From positions 6,503,014 through 6,567,013 of the forward strand of contig JABAKD010000026.1 of NCBI GenBank assembly GCA_012845835.1: a stretch of 64,000 nucleotides of DNA, in the 5' to 3' direction. Under the pieces are notes generated by a model. It did not search any database, was not told the DNA's origin, and saw only the letters and a list, made by a program, of their open reading frames with translations. This DNA is from Undaria pinnatifida. Taxonomy: Eukaryota; Sar; Phaeophyceae; Laminariales; Alariaceae. Position 1 is the stretch's first letter. Each line of letters opens with the position of its first letter. Of this stretch, positions 42,140 through 54,400 are shown piece by piece. A program made the translations under genes and the position numbers.

Positions 42140-43040
42140 TTATCGCTCAGGCCATCTCTTATAATTGCGTATCCGAAACAGAAAATGAGCGTGATTTTCA
42201 GACGGCAGAATCAAACGGGCAGAATCGGATCGACGACCCTTGTAGTGAAACTCGAATTTACAGATTGCTTTTTCTTAACAAAGTCCTCGCGAAAAATAAT
42301 CAACAACGGCGATCGCTCGACCACGTACATACTCGCACGAGTTAGCTGCACCAGAGCATCTCAGCGCACACGCAGATGAAGCTTTGTAGGTGGGGCGAGG
42401 GAAAACACGCCGTGTGCGCTTCACGCGAGGAGGGTTGTCTTCCCCCTCGCTCCCGTCGATCTCGTGCATCAACGACATGTCGCAGACGGTGGCTGTCCTC
42501 GTTCTCGGCAAATACGAGTAGTGTGCGTCTCTTGTGTTTGGCGAATGCTGCAATCACGACTGCAAGGAGAGTGGCAAGGCGATCATAGTCATCATTACAA
42601 CCCGATCCCATCGGCATGTGGTGAGGCCTGAGGTGTGTGCCAGCAGATAGCGGGACACAGCAGCAGCAGCACGAGTACACCTATGATACGTGTTGCGTGC
42701 TCACAGCAGACAGATAGATGTGTGTCTAATGCGTGTGTCTTGTGTTTTGTACTACTACAGCAGTACCAATACTGCTTTTCCGGGTTGTTACCAAGCTTGT
42801 TGCCTCCCATGACATGTGTAAAACCAAATCCGGATGCCGCTTTCGGATGAGAATTTCACAAGAAAATGGACCCCCTTTTTTCTGCTGGAGGCCGATCCGA
42901 AAACGATATCGGAAAATGGAAGCCTGAAAAATCGCCATTTTCGTGTCAATAAAATAGCCAAACAGGTTTTGGGATCCGAAAACGTTCATTTCCTGTTTCA
43001 GATACACTACTATAAGAGATGGCCTCAATGCCGAAAGCAG
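42140..43040. mobile_element. Foldback-like element with long inverted ends
   Basis: Left arm: GGCCATCTCTTATAATTGCG, TATCCGAAACAGAAAATGAG. Right arm on the opposite strand: GGCCATCTCTTATAGTAGTG, TATCTGAAACAGGAAATGAA. The right half (42520-43040) is related to 56190-56690 (GGCGAA.GC.GCAATC.CGAC, TTGCCTCCCA.GA..TGTG). A minus-strand frame at 42380-42510 (DMSLMHEIDGSEGED) was considered as a terminal exon of gene 3 but lies inside this element. Confidence 0.6.
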
Positions 43041-43354
43041 CGCTGCCACGTTTCCGGCCCGTTTAGGCCCGTTTAGGCGGCGAGGTGGGGTCTGATACCT
43101 ACCCCTACACCTAATTCCTTAGCCGTGTTATGCATCCTCCCTTCTACCCACGGCTGATGATAGTCCGGACAGTCTTATGCGCACTGTATGATACCCAACC
43201 CTAGCCCTTCTAAGCTGTGTCGCACACCCTCAGGGCAAAGCACTCCCATACTTTGGCGGATGTAGGGATTTCTTCAGCTATGATACATACGTGTACCACT
43301 CAAAAACTGCTCCAGCTATGATCATGCGCGTACCACTTTTGGTTTGCTCTGTGT

Positions 43355-43457
43355 TTTTCCCTGGGGTATTCTTCCACTCTAGAGTGGCTGGAGCCTGTCC
43401 TGTGACCGTGGACTTGACTATGCGAGTTAATGTGAGAACAACAACAACAAAAACAGC

Positions 43458-43495
<38 letters not shown>

Positions 43496-43497
43496 CT
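43355..43497 (+). repeat. CAA-tailed hairpin element (best copy)
   Basis: TATTCTTCCACTCTAGAGTG, GCTGGAGCCTGTCCTGTGAC, GTGGACTTGACTATGCGAG and TTAATGTGAGAACAACAAC, then about 17 CAA units. Confidence 0.75.
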
Positions 43498-43499
43498 CC

Positions 43500-45160
43500 C
43501 GCCCACGGCTGATCATAGTTCGGGGAGTCTTTGGCGCACTGGGGCCGTTTTGGCTGCGGGTTGGCGTCAAGGTTTAAGGGTCAGGATTGGTCTTGGGGGG
43601 GTTGGGTCTACGCCCGAACCTTCATCCCGCCAGGAAATACTTCCTAGCCCTCAAACGACACACACGACGATAGAGGTGTTCACTCAGTTTTTTTCTGATG
43701 CTCCACGCTTGAGGAGGTCTGAACCTCGCTCACCAACTACTCATTTAATGGGAAAAATGAAAATTGAAAGTGCCACAACCGATGAACAAACCCATGGCTT
43801 AAGCATGGAAAAAGATCAGATTGAAAACTCAAGGATGACATTATTCCGACAATATTTATTCAATGGGAAAAAATGAAAAATTGAAAGTGCCAAAACCGAC
43901 GAACAAACTCATGGCCTAAGCACACAAAAAAATCAGATTGACAAAACGTTATAATTTCGGCAATTTTGGGTTGAGGAAGCCCCCCCGCATTCAGAAACAA
44001 AAAATGCCAAAAAAAGTGCTATTCTCTGCCCGGAAACATAAGCAACATATGTTTCAACAATAATTTCCAAAGTATGCTTACTTTTCCGGACATACTGGTA
44101 ACTCCAGCGTAGCACGCGTAAAACGTGAACGGGCTACCCTCCTAATGTGCGCGGGGACCACATCGTAAGGGGAGCTCAAAAACAACGCGTTTTTTCGTTA
44201 TTTGCCAGCCGTCGCACCTCATGTATCTAAATATCTCTTGCATCGTTATCACTTGGGTGTGGTGCTTCGCTTTTCTCACCTTTGTTCTTCTAATAATATC
44301 ATACGAGTATCTGTATTTTGTGCTCGTAATTAATTGTTGTTGTTGTTCTCACACTAACTCGCATAATCAAGTCCGTGGTCACAGGACAGGCTCCAGTCAC
44401 TCTGGAGCTGAGGGATACCCCAGGGGAAAACACACACAACCCAAGGTGGTACACGAAGTACCCGGTAGTTGATTTTTACATCTCTTGAAAAAATATTTGG
44501 GCTCTTTCATTTTCATTTGCTTTCTGATTTGTCTTCGTCTACCATGATACTTGGAAGTAGTACTGGTATGTTTTTTTCTCTCTTTCTTGACTGCTTTTCA
44601 CTCTTTGGCCTTCGCGTTTTATTCGGTATTCACTTTCTGCTCTTACATAACCGATTCTGCTCTTAGAAGTTACCTGGTACCTGGTAGTTTTCTGCTCTTC
44701 CATTTCTGCCTTTCAACTTGTGTTGGTTCTTATTTTTCCCTTCAATATATTTGAAATTCATAGCCTAAATCTTTGCTCTATGCATTTTTTTTCTGCTCTT
44801 CGAAAATATATGATTTTCCAATAATCTTTCATACTTGTTTTCTTCTCTTCATCTACAAAAAGCTTTCCCCTTTTCTTTCATTTTCGCTTTCGGTTTCTTC
44901 TTTTCTGCTTTTCTGCTCTTCCTTCATGTTTTGCTCTTTCTTCATGTTTGCATTCTGCTCCTTCGTATACTTTTGGATTTTTCATCATTGCTTTCTTCGT
45001 GCCTACTTCTTGAAGCACAGCAGTATAGGTTCACATCGCACAGAAAACTCAGGTCAGATCAGATCAGGATTGCCTTCTTCGCGCCTACTTCTCAACGCAC
45101 AGTACAGGTGACATCGCACAGACAGATAAGGTTAGATCAGATCAGATCAGATCTACATTT
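43500..45160. other. Repeat-derived stretch, no supported gene
   Basis: 43680-44190 holds two tandem copies of ATGGGAAAAA.TGAAAATTG with AACAAAC.CATGGC.TAAGCA. 44330-44430 is a minus-strand copy of the CAA-tailed element. 44470-45010 is T/C-rich and yields only low-complexity frames. GATCAGATCAGATC repeats lie at 45055-45155. Confidence 0.5.
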
Positions 45161-45164
45161 CGTG

Positions 45165-45410
45165 AGAGTAGTGCCGGTTGCCAGCATAGTGCCGGAGTTT
45201 CCGGCTGGCACATACCTGAACTGTACAGGGACCACTATTGTTTACGTATTAAAGCAGTTGCGGTTCCTCTATAGTGCCGGTGTGTGCACTGTTGAGGGAA
45301 ATACTGGCATTATAGCCGCAACCGGCACTACTCCGCATGATGCCACTACTAGTTGTTTCCATACGCGCCACGCGATTTCACAGGAACTATAGCGGGCAAT
45401 CGGCACTACA
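45165..45410 (+). repeat. CCGGCACTA element (copy)
   Basis: GTGCCGGTTGCCAGCATAGT, GCCGGAGTTTCCGGCTGGCA, TGAACTGTACAGGG and GCAACCGGCACTACTCCGCA. The second copy with local amplification is at 57690-58085. Confidence 0.65.
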
Positions 45411-45442
45411 GAGGGACCACTTCTCTACAACGACATCATACG

Positions 45443-48400
45443 CTACACTGCGCACTCACCGGGATCTTCTTCCACCACACTCCCATCCGACGAATCCGAC
45501 GTGTCGCCAAGGGGGGGCAAGTTAGAGTCGGCGCAGTCCCCTGCCCCCCCCCCCCCATCAGAAAGCGTGCTTAGGGCAGCATTTTGTACGTTCCTCGCCG
45601 TGTCCATCGCCGCGGCCTCCCAGGGCTTGTCGAAAACCTCGCTCGGCTCCGCTTCTTTTACCCATCGCGAGTGGTCCGGTTTCTGCTTCGTGAGGGGGCG
45701 GCGGGAGGCAAGAACAAAAAAAATAGCAAGGAAACGTTACAGTCTAGGGGCGTCGTCTACAGGTTTACAAATTCCTGGTACTTGGTAGTGCTTTTAATTG
45801 TTGTTTTGTTGCTCACTTTTACTTTCCATCTTCTGGTTAAGCCATGGCCACAGGTGTCGTCCCTTTCCGCCTCCCGTGTACGTGCCTTCATTTTTATCGC
45901 GGAGAAGGATCAACATTCCCACTGCTCGCCGATTTTCACCGAATTTTGTATACACACCTGGTATTTATGTGCCTTTCAACCCACTATTCAGTAGCGACTC
46001 GGGGTGTGTGTGTGGGGGGGGGGGGCGAAGAAAACAAGTGGTGGCTACGACTACATCCCCCACGAAGCAGTCCGCAGTCCGCAGTCCGGGCTGATGATTG
46101 ACTAGACCATTGACAAAATTCTGCGTCCCAAGTATTACAACCACTCGTACAATGCCAAAAGCTGTATGGCACGCGCGAAGGACAATACCACTTGTCGTAC
46201 CACTGCCCACCTACTGCAACACTAGACGGTCGATAAGACTGCAGCACCCATGTGTTTCGTCGCCATGCTGAAGTCGAGCAAAAAGCGGTATCGCCTCTTT
46301 ACGATTTCAGCCACATTTTCGGCGGCAATCAACAAAATGGCACTTAAAGTCGGGCCATTTAAACCTATATTACAAGCTTCCTTTTCGGGGTGTGTTTGGC
46401 TTGGCTTCAAATCCCGGGGAGTGTCGCAAGTTGAGAAAGGGGCGAAAATATACTCTCATCTAAAAGAAAAGAAAAGGAAAACATAGCCACCACGCCAGAA
46501 ACCCGGCAAAATACACCGACCAGCCCGAAACGGGTTTAGGGTAAAGCCATTAAAAGTATCACCGCGTAATATAAAACGGTTACGTACACCCCTTTCGCCA
46601 CTACAAAAACCAACCAACTCTAATTTCGAGTAGGTTGGCCCCGAAACGTGCATGTAGCGCTAACGGGGCGCATTTTTAGCCAAAAACAAATTGGTCGTCA
46701 CATGAAACCGCCACTTCAACCGATCACTTAAAACCGTCACTGAAAGGCGTCACTTGAAACCATCACTTAAACCACTTGGCATCGTCGCTTAAAACCGTCA
46801 CTTTAGACCGTACTTAAGACCGTCACCTGAAGCCTTCACGTAAAACTGTCACTTAAAATCGTCACTTGAAACCGTCAACTCGCTTAAAACTATCGAGTGA
46901 AACGTCACCGACAACCGTCGCTACTATAAAACAAGGGCGTCTTACAGTAGTCCAGAGCACCTGCTGAGCGGTGGTGGGGGTAGGTGGTTCCTTCCCCTCG
47001 GCCTTCTCTTCCACGAGCTTGTACTCCTCGTCCACAAGGGTTTCCTAGATGCAATTGAAGGGGGGAGGGGGGGGTCGCTAACGCTTTTCTACTTGAAAAA
47101 ACAAACATCCTGTTCTAATTTAGTTTATCTCTGACCACCAACGCCATGGAACGCCATTAACACCACCATCACAACCTCCATAACCACTACTACCACCAAC
47201 AACACCACCAGCAACACTAACAACAACACCACCACTACAATACTACCAACCTCCCCCCCCTCCGTCAGGAGCAGCAGCAGCACCCCCCCTTCCCCTACCA
47301 ACCTCACCTCTCCATCCTCCGTGCCGTCCGCAACATCAGCGTCACATGCCGCCACCTCCGCCACCGGCGCCACCTCCGCCAGCGGCGGTGATACAGGCGG
47401 TAACGGCGGCAGCGCCTTCGATAGCGTCTCTGACGGCGGCGGTGGCGGTGGCTTCACCGGCATGGTGATCCTCAGGCGACCAGCCTTGTCGCGGGCAGCG
47501 AAGCACTTTGAGTCGTCCTCCACCTCGTATGGCAACGCAAGGTCCAAGTATCTGGCGAAAGGGAGGGAGGCGGGGGGGGGGGGGAGGGAGGCAAGGAAGG
47601 AGGGAGGAAGGGACAGAGGGGGGGGAGGGAAGGCGGTAGGGAGGGAGGGAGGGAGGGAGGGAGGGAGCTTCGGGCCGTGATAGATAGCCTGCAAAACAAT
47701 ATCACGTGGCTTGAGGAGCCGATGTTGCTGCTCGCGATGGCGAAAAACATTGCTCCGACAGAGGCAAGCGTTAGCAATCAATGTGCACGGCCGCCAAAAG
47801 CAGGAGCCCCTTTCGATCTGGGTGAAACGAGGCGCCGGAGATCAATCTATTTGCGCCGTCCAGTCGAAAATCTCCAAAACGAAATAACTGGTAGCCCTTT
47901 TGGAGTTCTATGCTTTCGACCAGCGCGCACAATTGGTGACGGTAACAAAAACCCAACAGCGCTAACGAGAGCTATAGTACGAGTCATTCCACGGTAGGGG
48001 TTGCAGTTGTTGGATTAACTAATTGTGTTAGACCGGTTGAGCTTCTCAAGTCTGGAACTATCGGTTAGTGTGATAATGTTACGAGTATATTTTCAGGACT
48101 ATGTAATAGCGCATAGAATTGTTGGTCGTGTTGCGCCAACGAATGTCTTTGAAGTCATGTTTCGGGTGGTGATGATGATGATGATGACGATGATGGATAA
48201 TCATGATGGATGATGTTGATACTGAGCTATTAACATTAATAGCTCCTCATGATAGCAGTTAAAAAAATTGTTAGAACCTTCTGTTGCACCCCTAGCGGGG
48301 CATGACTCCTACCCTCTCAAACATGACCTTCAAGTTTCCATGCCTGCCACCCACCCACACAAGTTGATCACAACTACAAACCCACAAGCGTGAATTCCTA

Positions 48401-51400
48401 CAAAAACCACCCCACCATGAAGCGCGAGAGCGTGAGTTAGCAAAATTCGATTGACGTCGACGAGCGTTTGGGAATGCTGAACCCTCTCCGAGATGAAAAC
48501 GCGAAGGCACGTACCGGGGGGGGGAGAAGGGACAACTGTGACCACGGCTTGTCCAAAAGCTGGAGAGTAAATGTGACACGCAAAAACAATAAGAAAAAAG
48601 ACACCCCTCTCCAAAACTAAAGAACATACCCCCTACCCTATATTTCCCATTATCATCTCCAGGGGGCCTCATCCTCCCCCCCCCAAACACCCCTCCTTAC
48701 CTAGGAGGGGCGCTCTCCGGGTCGCCTAAGACGCTAATGGTCAGCCTCTTGAGCGCCACCACAACGTCCAGCTTGCGGGTCGGTTCCTATCAAAATCCGA
48801 AGAAAAAAGTCGGGCAGAAAAAGACGTAGAGGGAGAGAGGGCGCAGCGCACACATCCACCACGGCGGGGAGGGGAGACGGGGTAAGCAATGAGCAGTAAC
48901 GTGTGGGGGGGAAGAGCGGAGGGCGGGCGGGCTACCTTCCGGCAGAGCCACGAAGAACATACGCAAATATACAACACCTGGAGCGAAGCACTAAATTCAT
49001 ACGTTGTAGCGGAATATTTTATCACGTCATTTTCGCCCTCCATTTGCTTCCACCTATTATCAACATTAAAAAGAGAACGACCTCCCCCCCCCCTCTTTCC
49101 CTCTTCCCCTCCTACCCCCCCGGTCCCTTCCCCTCTTACCCCCTTTGCCCTCCCCCCTCCCCCCGCCATTTCCGCCTCCCACCCCCCCCTCTCCCACCAA
49201 ATAAATAACGCCTCTCACCGCATCAGCCGGAAGCTCAACCGTGGCGATGAGTTTCTGCGGCAAAGAAGTTTTTCTTAACCTATCGGAGGTGTGGTCTGCC
49301 AGATCAAAGTATCCGCTCTCAACCAACTTATACGTCGCCCCGCCGTTGCCTCTCTTCTGTCCCGGCGCCAACAACCCCTCCGAAGGAGGCGTCGCCACGG
49401 AATCTGGGGACTCGGGCGTAGCGTCCCCTGAAGTTCTCGATCGGTGCCCGTCGCCGCTTCCCACCGTTGCTGCTGCACCGACCGCCTTAGGCTCAGCCGC
49501 GACCGCTCGTGATTCGACACCCGAACTACCACTCTTCGCTGCTACGACGGAAGGTCTGTCTGCCTTACACTTGCGTTCCTTCGTGGGGCTTCCAGCAGTG
49601 CTCTTTGCATCATCGTCCGGGTGGGGACACGGGGAAGGGGGCGAGGGGAGGGGGGTGGAGGCGGGTCAAGTCGGGGGGGTTCCAGTCGTATTTATGCATG
49701 TATCGTCTGGATGGGGACACGGGGAATCGGGGGAGGGATGAGGCGGGTCAGGTCAGCGGGTGTCCAGTCGTGCTTTTGCATTTATCATCCGGGTGGGAGC
49801 ACACGGGGAAGGGGGCGAGCGAGCAGGCTTGGGGCGGGTCAGGTTGGGGGGTTTCCAGCCGCGGTTTTTCCATTGATCGTCCGGGTGGGGACACGGAAGC
49901 GGGCGAAGGGTGGGAGGATGGAGGCGGATCAGATCAGGGGGTTTCCAGTCGTGCCCTTTGCATTTATTACCGAAGTGGGAGCGCACGGGGAAGGAAGCGA
50001 GGGGGTGAGGTAGGTCAGATCGGGGGGGGTTCTATTAATAGATGTGCTCCATGTATTTATCGTCCGGGCGGGGGCACGGGGAAGTGGGCGCAATGAAGGG
50101 GTGAGGCAGGTCAGGTCGGGGGGGGTTCAGTCGTGCTCTATGGTATGCATTTATCATCCGGATGGGGACACGGGGACGGGCGGGGGCGAGGAGTTGGTTG
50201 AGGCAGGTCAGGTCGGGAGTCAGCTGTGGGGTTTCCAATCGGGCTCTCTGCATTCGTCAGGAAAGACTCTGGGAAGGAGGGGGGGGGGCAAGCTTCCCGA
50301 CTCTCACCTTTTTCTCAGCCACTGGGGTGGTCGGCTTCTCGCCTAAGTCTCCACCGGCAGCACTACGGTTGATGTCCGCTTTGGCAACTATCATCGTGGC
50401 GCAAGGGCCGCTCTTGTACGAAACCCCTTTCAGGAGGCGATAACCTTCATAGCACCGCCGGGAATCGACCCCAGGAGGGGGTGGGGGGCGGACGGGAAAG
50501 AGTTGAGACTTGTTCCCGGTATACCGGAGATGCGGAGAACCATACCCCATGCACGGTACATCGGTCTTACACTAATGTCAGTATCGTGTTTCGTCGCCGG
50601 TTTGATGTTCACTTTTCGGGGTGATATACGTAGTGTTGGTGCCATTGTCGCATATTCGTTACCTGGTACGTTTTACGAGGGCTGTATACATTCAATACTG
50701 CCATTAACCATGATGAGTCATGACAACTTACTGCCTAAAACGAGCGGCCGGTGTATCACGCAGCTTGCAATAAAGATGACAAGCAACCCTAAAATTGTCG
50801 AACTCACAGCTAACTTATGATAGTTAGAATAACTGTATAAAATATACCTATCGTAGTTCGCAGGCAGAAAAACTGGTACTCGTTTTTCAACGGATCTCTA
50901 CCACCTTGGACCGCCTTTCCGTGCGGTTTCTTCGCCGGGGCGTGCCCCCGCCTCGGCTGCAACCACTACCATCGCGGATCCACCCGCGCAGCGTCACAGG
51001 GCCTGCGCGAGGCCTCGACGTTTGAATCTACCAGGCGATACATGAAATAATGCCCTGTCGGGTGTTTTTGTGCATGGCCTCACGTTAGTGCTTGCGTCTT
51101 CGCGTTTTTTTTCCTTTACGTACCCTTGTGACCCCTGACCCCCGGGAAACGTCGCTATCTTGCCGGTGCCGCCATTGTGGGGGCCTGCGCAGGCCGGCTG
51201 TGTGCTCGGATCTAGGATATAAATAGAACGACCCTAGAGCGTATGCCACCCAGGATTCGTAGAAAATTATTGCTACCTTGTTACCAGCAGGTACCAGGCA
51301 ACACACTTTCTGCGGAGCTATACGTTGGTACGTACAGCAGTGGCTGGCGTGGAAAACGTCTCCGGAGCTACGTATGATATGTAAACCAGCTGCTTTGGTC

Positions 51401-54400
51401 GAACCTTCCTACGGAGCTACGCATGAACAGGAGCAGCTGTGCAGCAGTCGTAGGCAGCCGCAGCAGATCGCCAGCTGACTATTTTCGACGCGAAAACTTG
51501 AAACTGACATTTCGTGTAGAGGACCTGGACCTACCAGAAAAAAGAAAGGGATATACCAGTAGTCGGGAGGAGGAGGACGTGGCTACAAATATGTGCCCGT
51601 GTGGCACAACAATAGAGAGTAGGACTCGCATAGTAGGAGAATGTGAAATATACAAGGAGGAACGGGATGCGTTAGAAGAGAAGATGAGGAAATTAGACGA
51701 ATGTGACATGAAAGAGTTTGGTAGCCTAGAGAGCAGCGAGAAACCGATCGCTATCCTAGGAGATAGATGGTGGCCGCAGACGGCGAAACAGGATGGGGAT
51801 AGGATAAGCAAACAGTTTCCACGTAATATGTGGAAGAAGCGTAATGAGCGCCCAAATGTTGGAGGTGTCTATTAGGAGTCGGGACGGTGTTCCGTCTCGA
51901 AAGGGATGCGTGGTCAATGGTCAAATGACTAAGGCAAGCACCAAATGAATACGCCCCCCCCTCCCGCCCTCCTGCCCTCCCAACGTGCTCCCTCGTCCAA
52001 GCTCACTTTTGTCCACCGTCATTTTCTGCTGTGTAGACCTGAGGAAGGCATCTTCCACCCTCTCCAGGGAGGACAATGCCAAGAGGTTGCGGAAAGCGTC
52101 GATGCGACGAGCTCGAACAAGAGCCTCCGGATGGTAGCACACGTCGAAGGTCGTCGTGCTGTCCCCCCCTATAAAAACGCCCGCCACCCCCCCCCATCCC
52201 CCGAACCAACCAAAGGGGGAAAACCAAACAAAATCAGGAAAAAATGTTACGAAGCAGCGGCGAGGAACGGCACGGTAAAAACGCTTAAAAGCAATTTTCG
52301 CAGAAAATATCCCCGTCAAGGGTACCACAAAAAAATATTGGAACCACGAGCCCCCCGCCCCCGCCCCCGCCCGCCCCCCCCCGATTTCCTCTCCGTTAAC
52401 CTGTATAGAACTGCGGCCAAAATTGAGTAAAATACACCTGATATATATAACAATATATATACTATATATATTAGTGTACGACAATTATTACTGGGGAAGA
52501 CAGCAGTACTCAGAAACAAGTATGATAACTAATATAAATAACGCAATAACAGGGCAGTATATAGTTTTGTTTGTGTATATTGTGGGTTCTGATATTTTTG
52601 GTCCTAACTATTTGTGCACTTCTAAAACGGTTAACCAAGGCACCAAAATATATATGCTGGAGATACTGCCCACCGCCTCCCGTCTCCATTAACGCCTTCG
52701 ATAAAATCTACCTTTGTCTTTTCCCCAGTGGAGCATGAACTAACAAGAGAATCAGATATAAATAATGGAACCATGACCCCCCGCCCCCCCCCCCTTCCCG
52801 GCCCCCTTCCGCCCCGTCTCTGTGAACGCTTCACATAAACCCACCTTTGTCTTTTTCCATGCGCAACGGCCCCACGGCGACCGGCAAGGACCATGCCTCC
52901 CCTCCCTGCCGCTTTGGGGAGGGTTTGCTGTAGGGACAAGCAATCTTGTCTGAGGTCACTACGTTCACGAACAGCTGGAGGCGGGAGTGGGAGGGGTGGT
53001 GGAATTGGGTGGGGAGTGAGGGGGGAAGGGGGTGGAGGTGTGGAGGGGAATGGGGGTGGGAGGGTGGGGGAAGGGAGGGGTGGGGTGGGGTGGGAGGGGG
53101 CGGAGGGGGGTTGGGGTTGAGGGGAGGGTGGGAACGAGGGGATAGGAAGATAAGCGAAAGCGCAAATACACCAAAACGCAATGGAAGCGAAGGGCAAGCG
53201 GATTTGAGACCAGCGAGGAGGTTGCCGGGGGATTGTTTTCCGTCGGGGTGGGAGCCAGCGCTGCTGTTTGAAAACCATCGTCAAACGGGCGGGGCAGGCT
53301 GGAAAACACATACCAGGGTACGGTTTGGGTGAGGGTCAGGGCTATAGTCAGAGTTCGCAGCAATATCAAGGGACCTCTCCATGCTCTTTGAGACTCGCCA
53401 CTGCTCAACGATGACAGGAGGCTGAAAGGCACACTGGGCAACAAAGATGCACCGGACGACAGCAATTCGGGTGCCGCCAGGGTCACACCCGCAGGAACCC
53501 CTACACTAAAAACAGCATGAAAAGTCTAGACGGCCGTCCATCACAGACTGGCCAACTCCCCACTAAAACTAATACAGAAAGTCTAGACGGCCGTCCGTCG
53601 CAGAGAGGTCTTAAATTGACTGGCACCATACACGGCAAACAGCACACATCGCACCTTTTCACGGTCTTGGTCCTTGGAGCCCCTGTAAAACTTTGTCTTC
53701 AAGACGAAGCCCGCTATCGGGTGCACCACCTCCTTGCCGTCGGGAACGCGGTCTTGGTTCTCCAGCTCAGAGATGTACGTCTCTTGCTCCTGCCAGGCGG
53801 TGGGGTGGGGGGGGGAGGAGGGGCGTACATCTTTGTTGCTTGCCTTAAGTCACCTGACCATCAACTACGCCTCGCTTTCGAGACGGAGCACCGTTCCCAC
53901 TAAAAAAAAAAGACACCTCCAACATTTGGGCGTTCATTGCGTTTCCTCCATATAAACTAAGCTGTAAACTCGTTTGGGCTGTGGCCGGTGTTACGTTCCC
54001 GGTTGCATGGGCGGTGGCTAATTGTTTGCTTTAGTTTGTTACAAGACTTTTGTTTTCTTTTCTATGTTATCGTACCTGGTAACGCTCATAGGATGCCTGT
54101 GTACTGTGCTCCCTCTTTTCACTTGCCGCTCGCGACACCCCCCGGATTTCAAGCCAACCACATCCCAAAGGGGGACATTGTATTGAATAAACATTTTTTG
54201 CTCATCTTCCCTTCCTGTTAGGGGAAATAAAAACGATGGAAACAACTTATGGTGTGTGATAAGGCGATACACAGTAAGGTCCTCCCCCGCAACCAGAAAC
54301 GCCTACGGGATCTGGCTTAAAACCTTTTATTGCGACTCCAACCCTGAGCAACCTTGAGCCTACACGTCTCTTGCTCCTGCCAGGCGAACTTATGGTATGT

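Noticed and set aside
42380-42553. A twelfth, C-terminal exon of gene 3 (DMSLMHEIDGSEGED)
   Set aside because: It lies inside the foldback element, has a poor acceptor, and exon 11 reaches a stop at 45443 without it. Kept only as an alternative.
47125-47307. Exon 9 of gene 3 read through to the stop at 47125 (Val/Leu-rich tail)
   Set aside because: The tail is a translated GTT/GGT microsatellite, and a good donor GAG/GTGAGG at 47308 joins in phase to exon 46961-47044.
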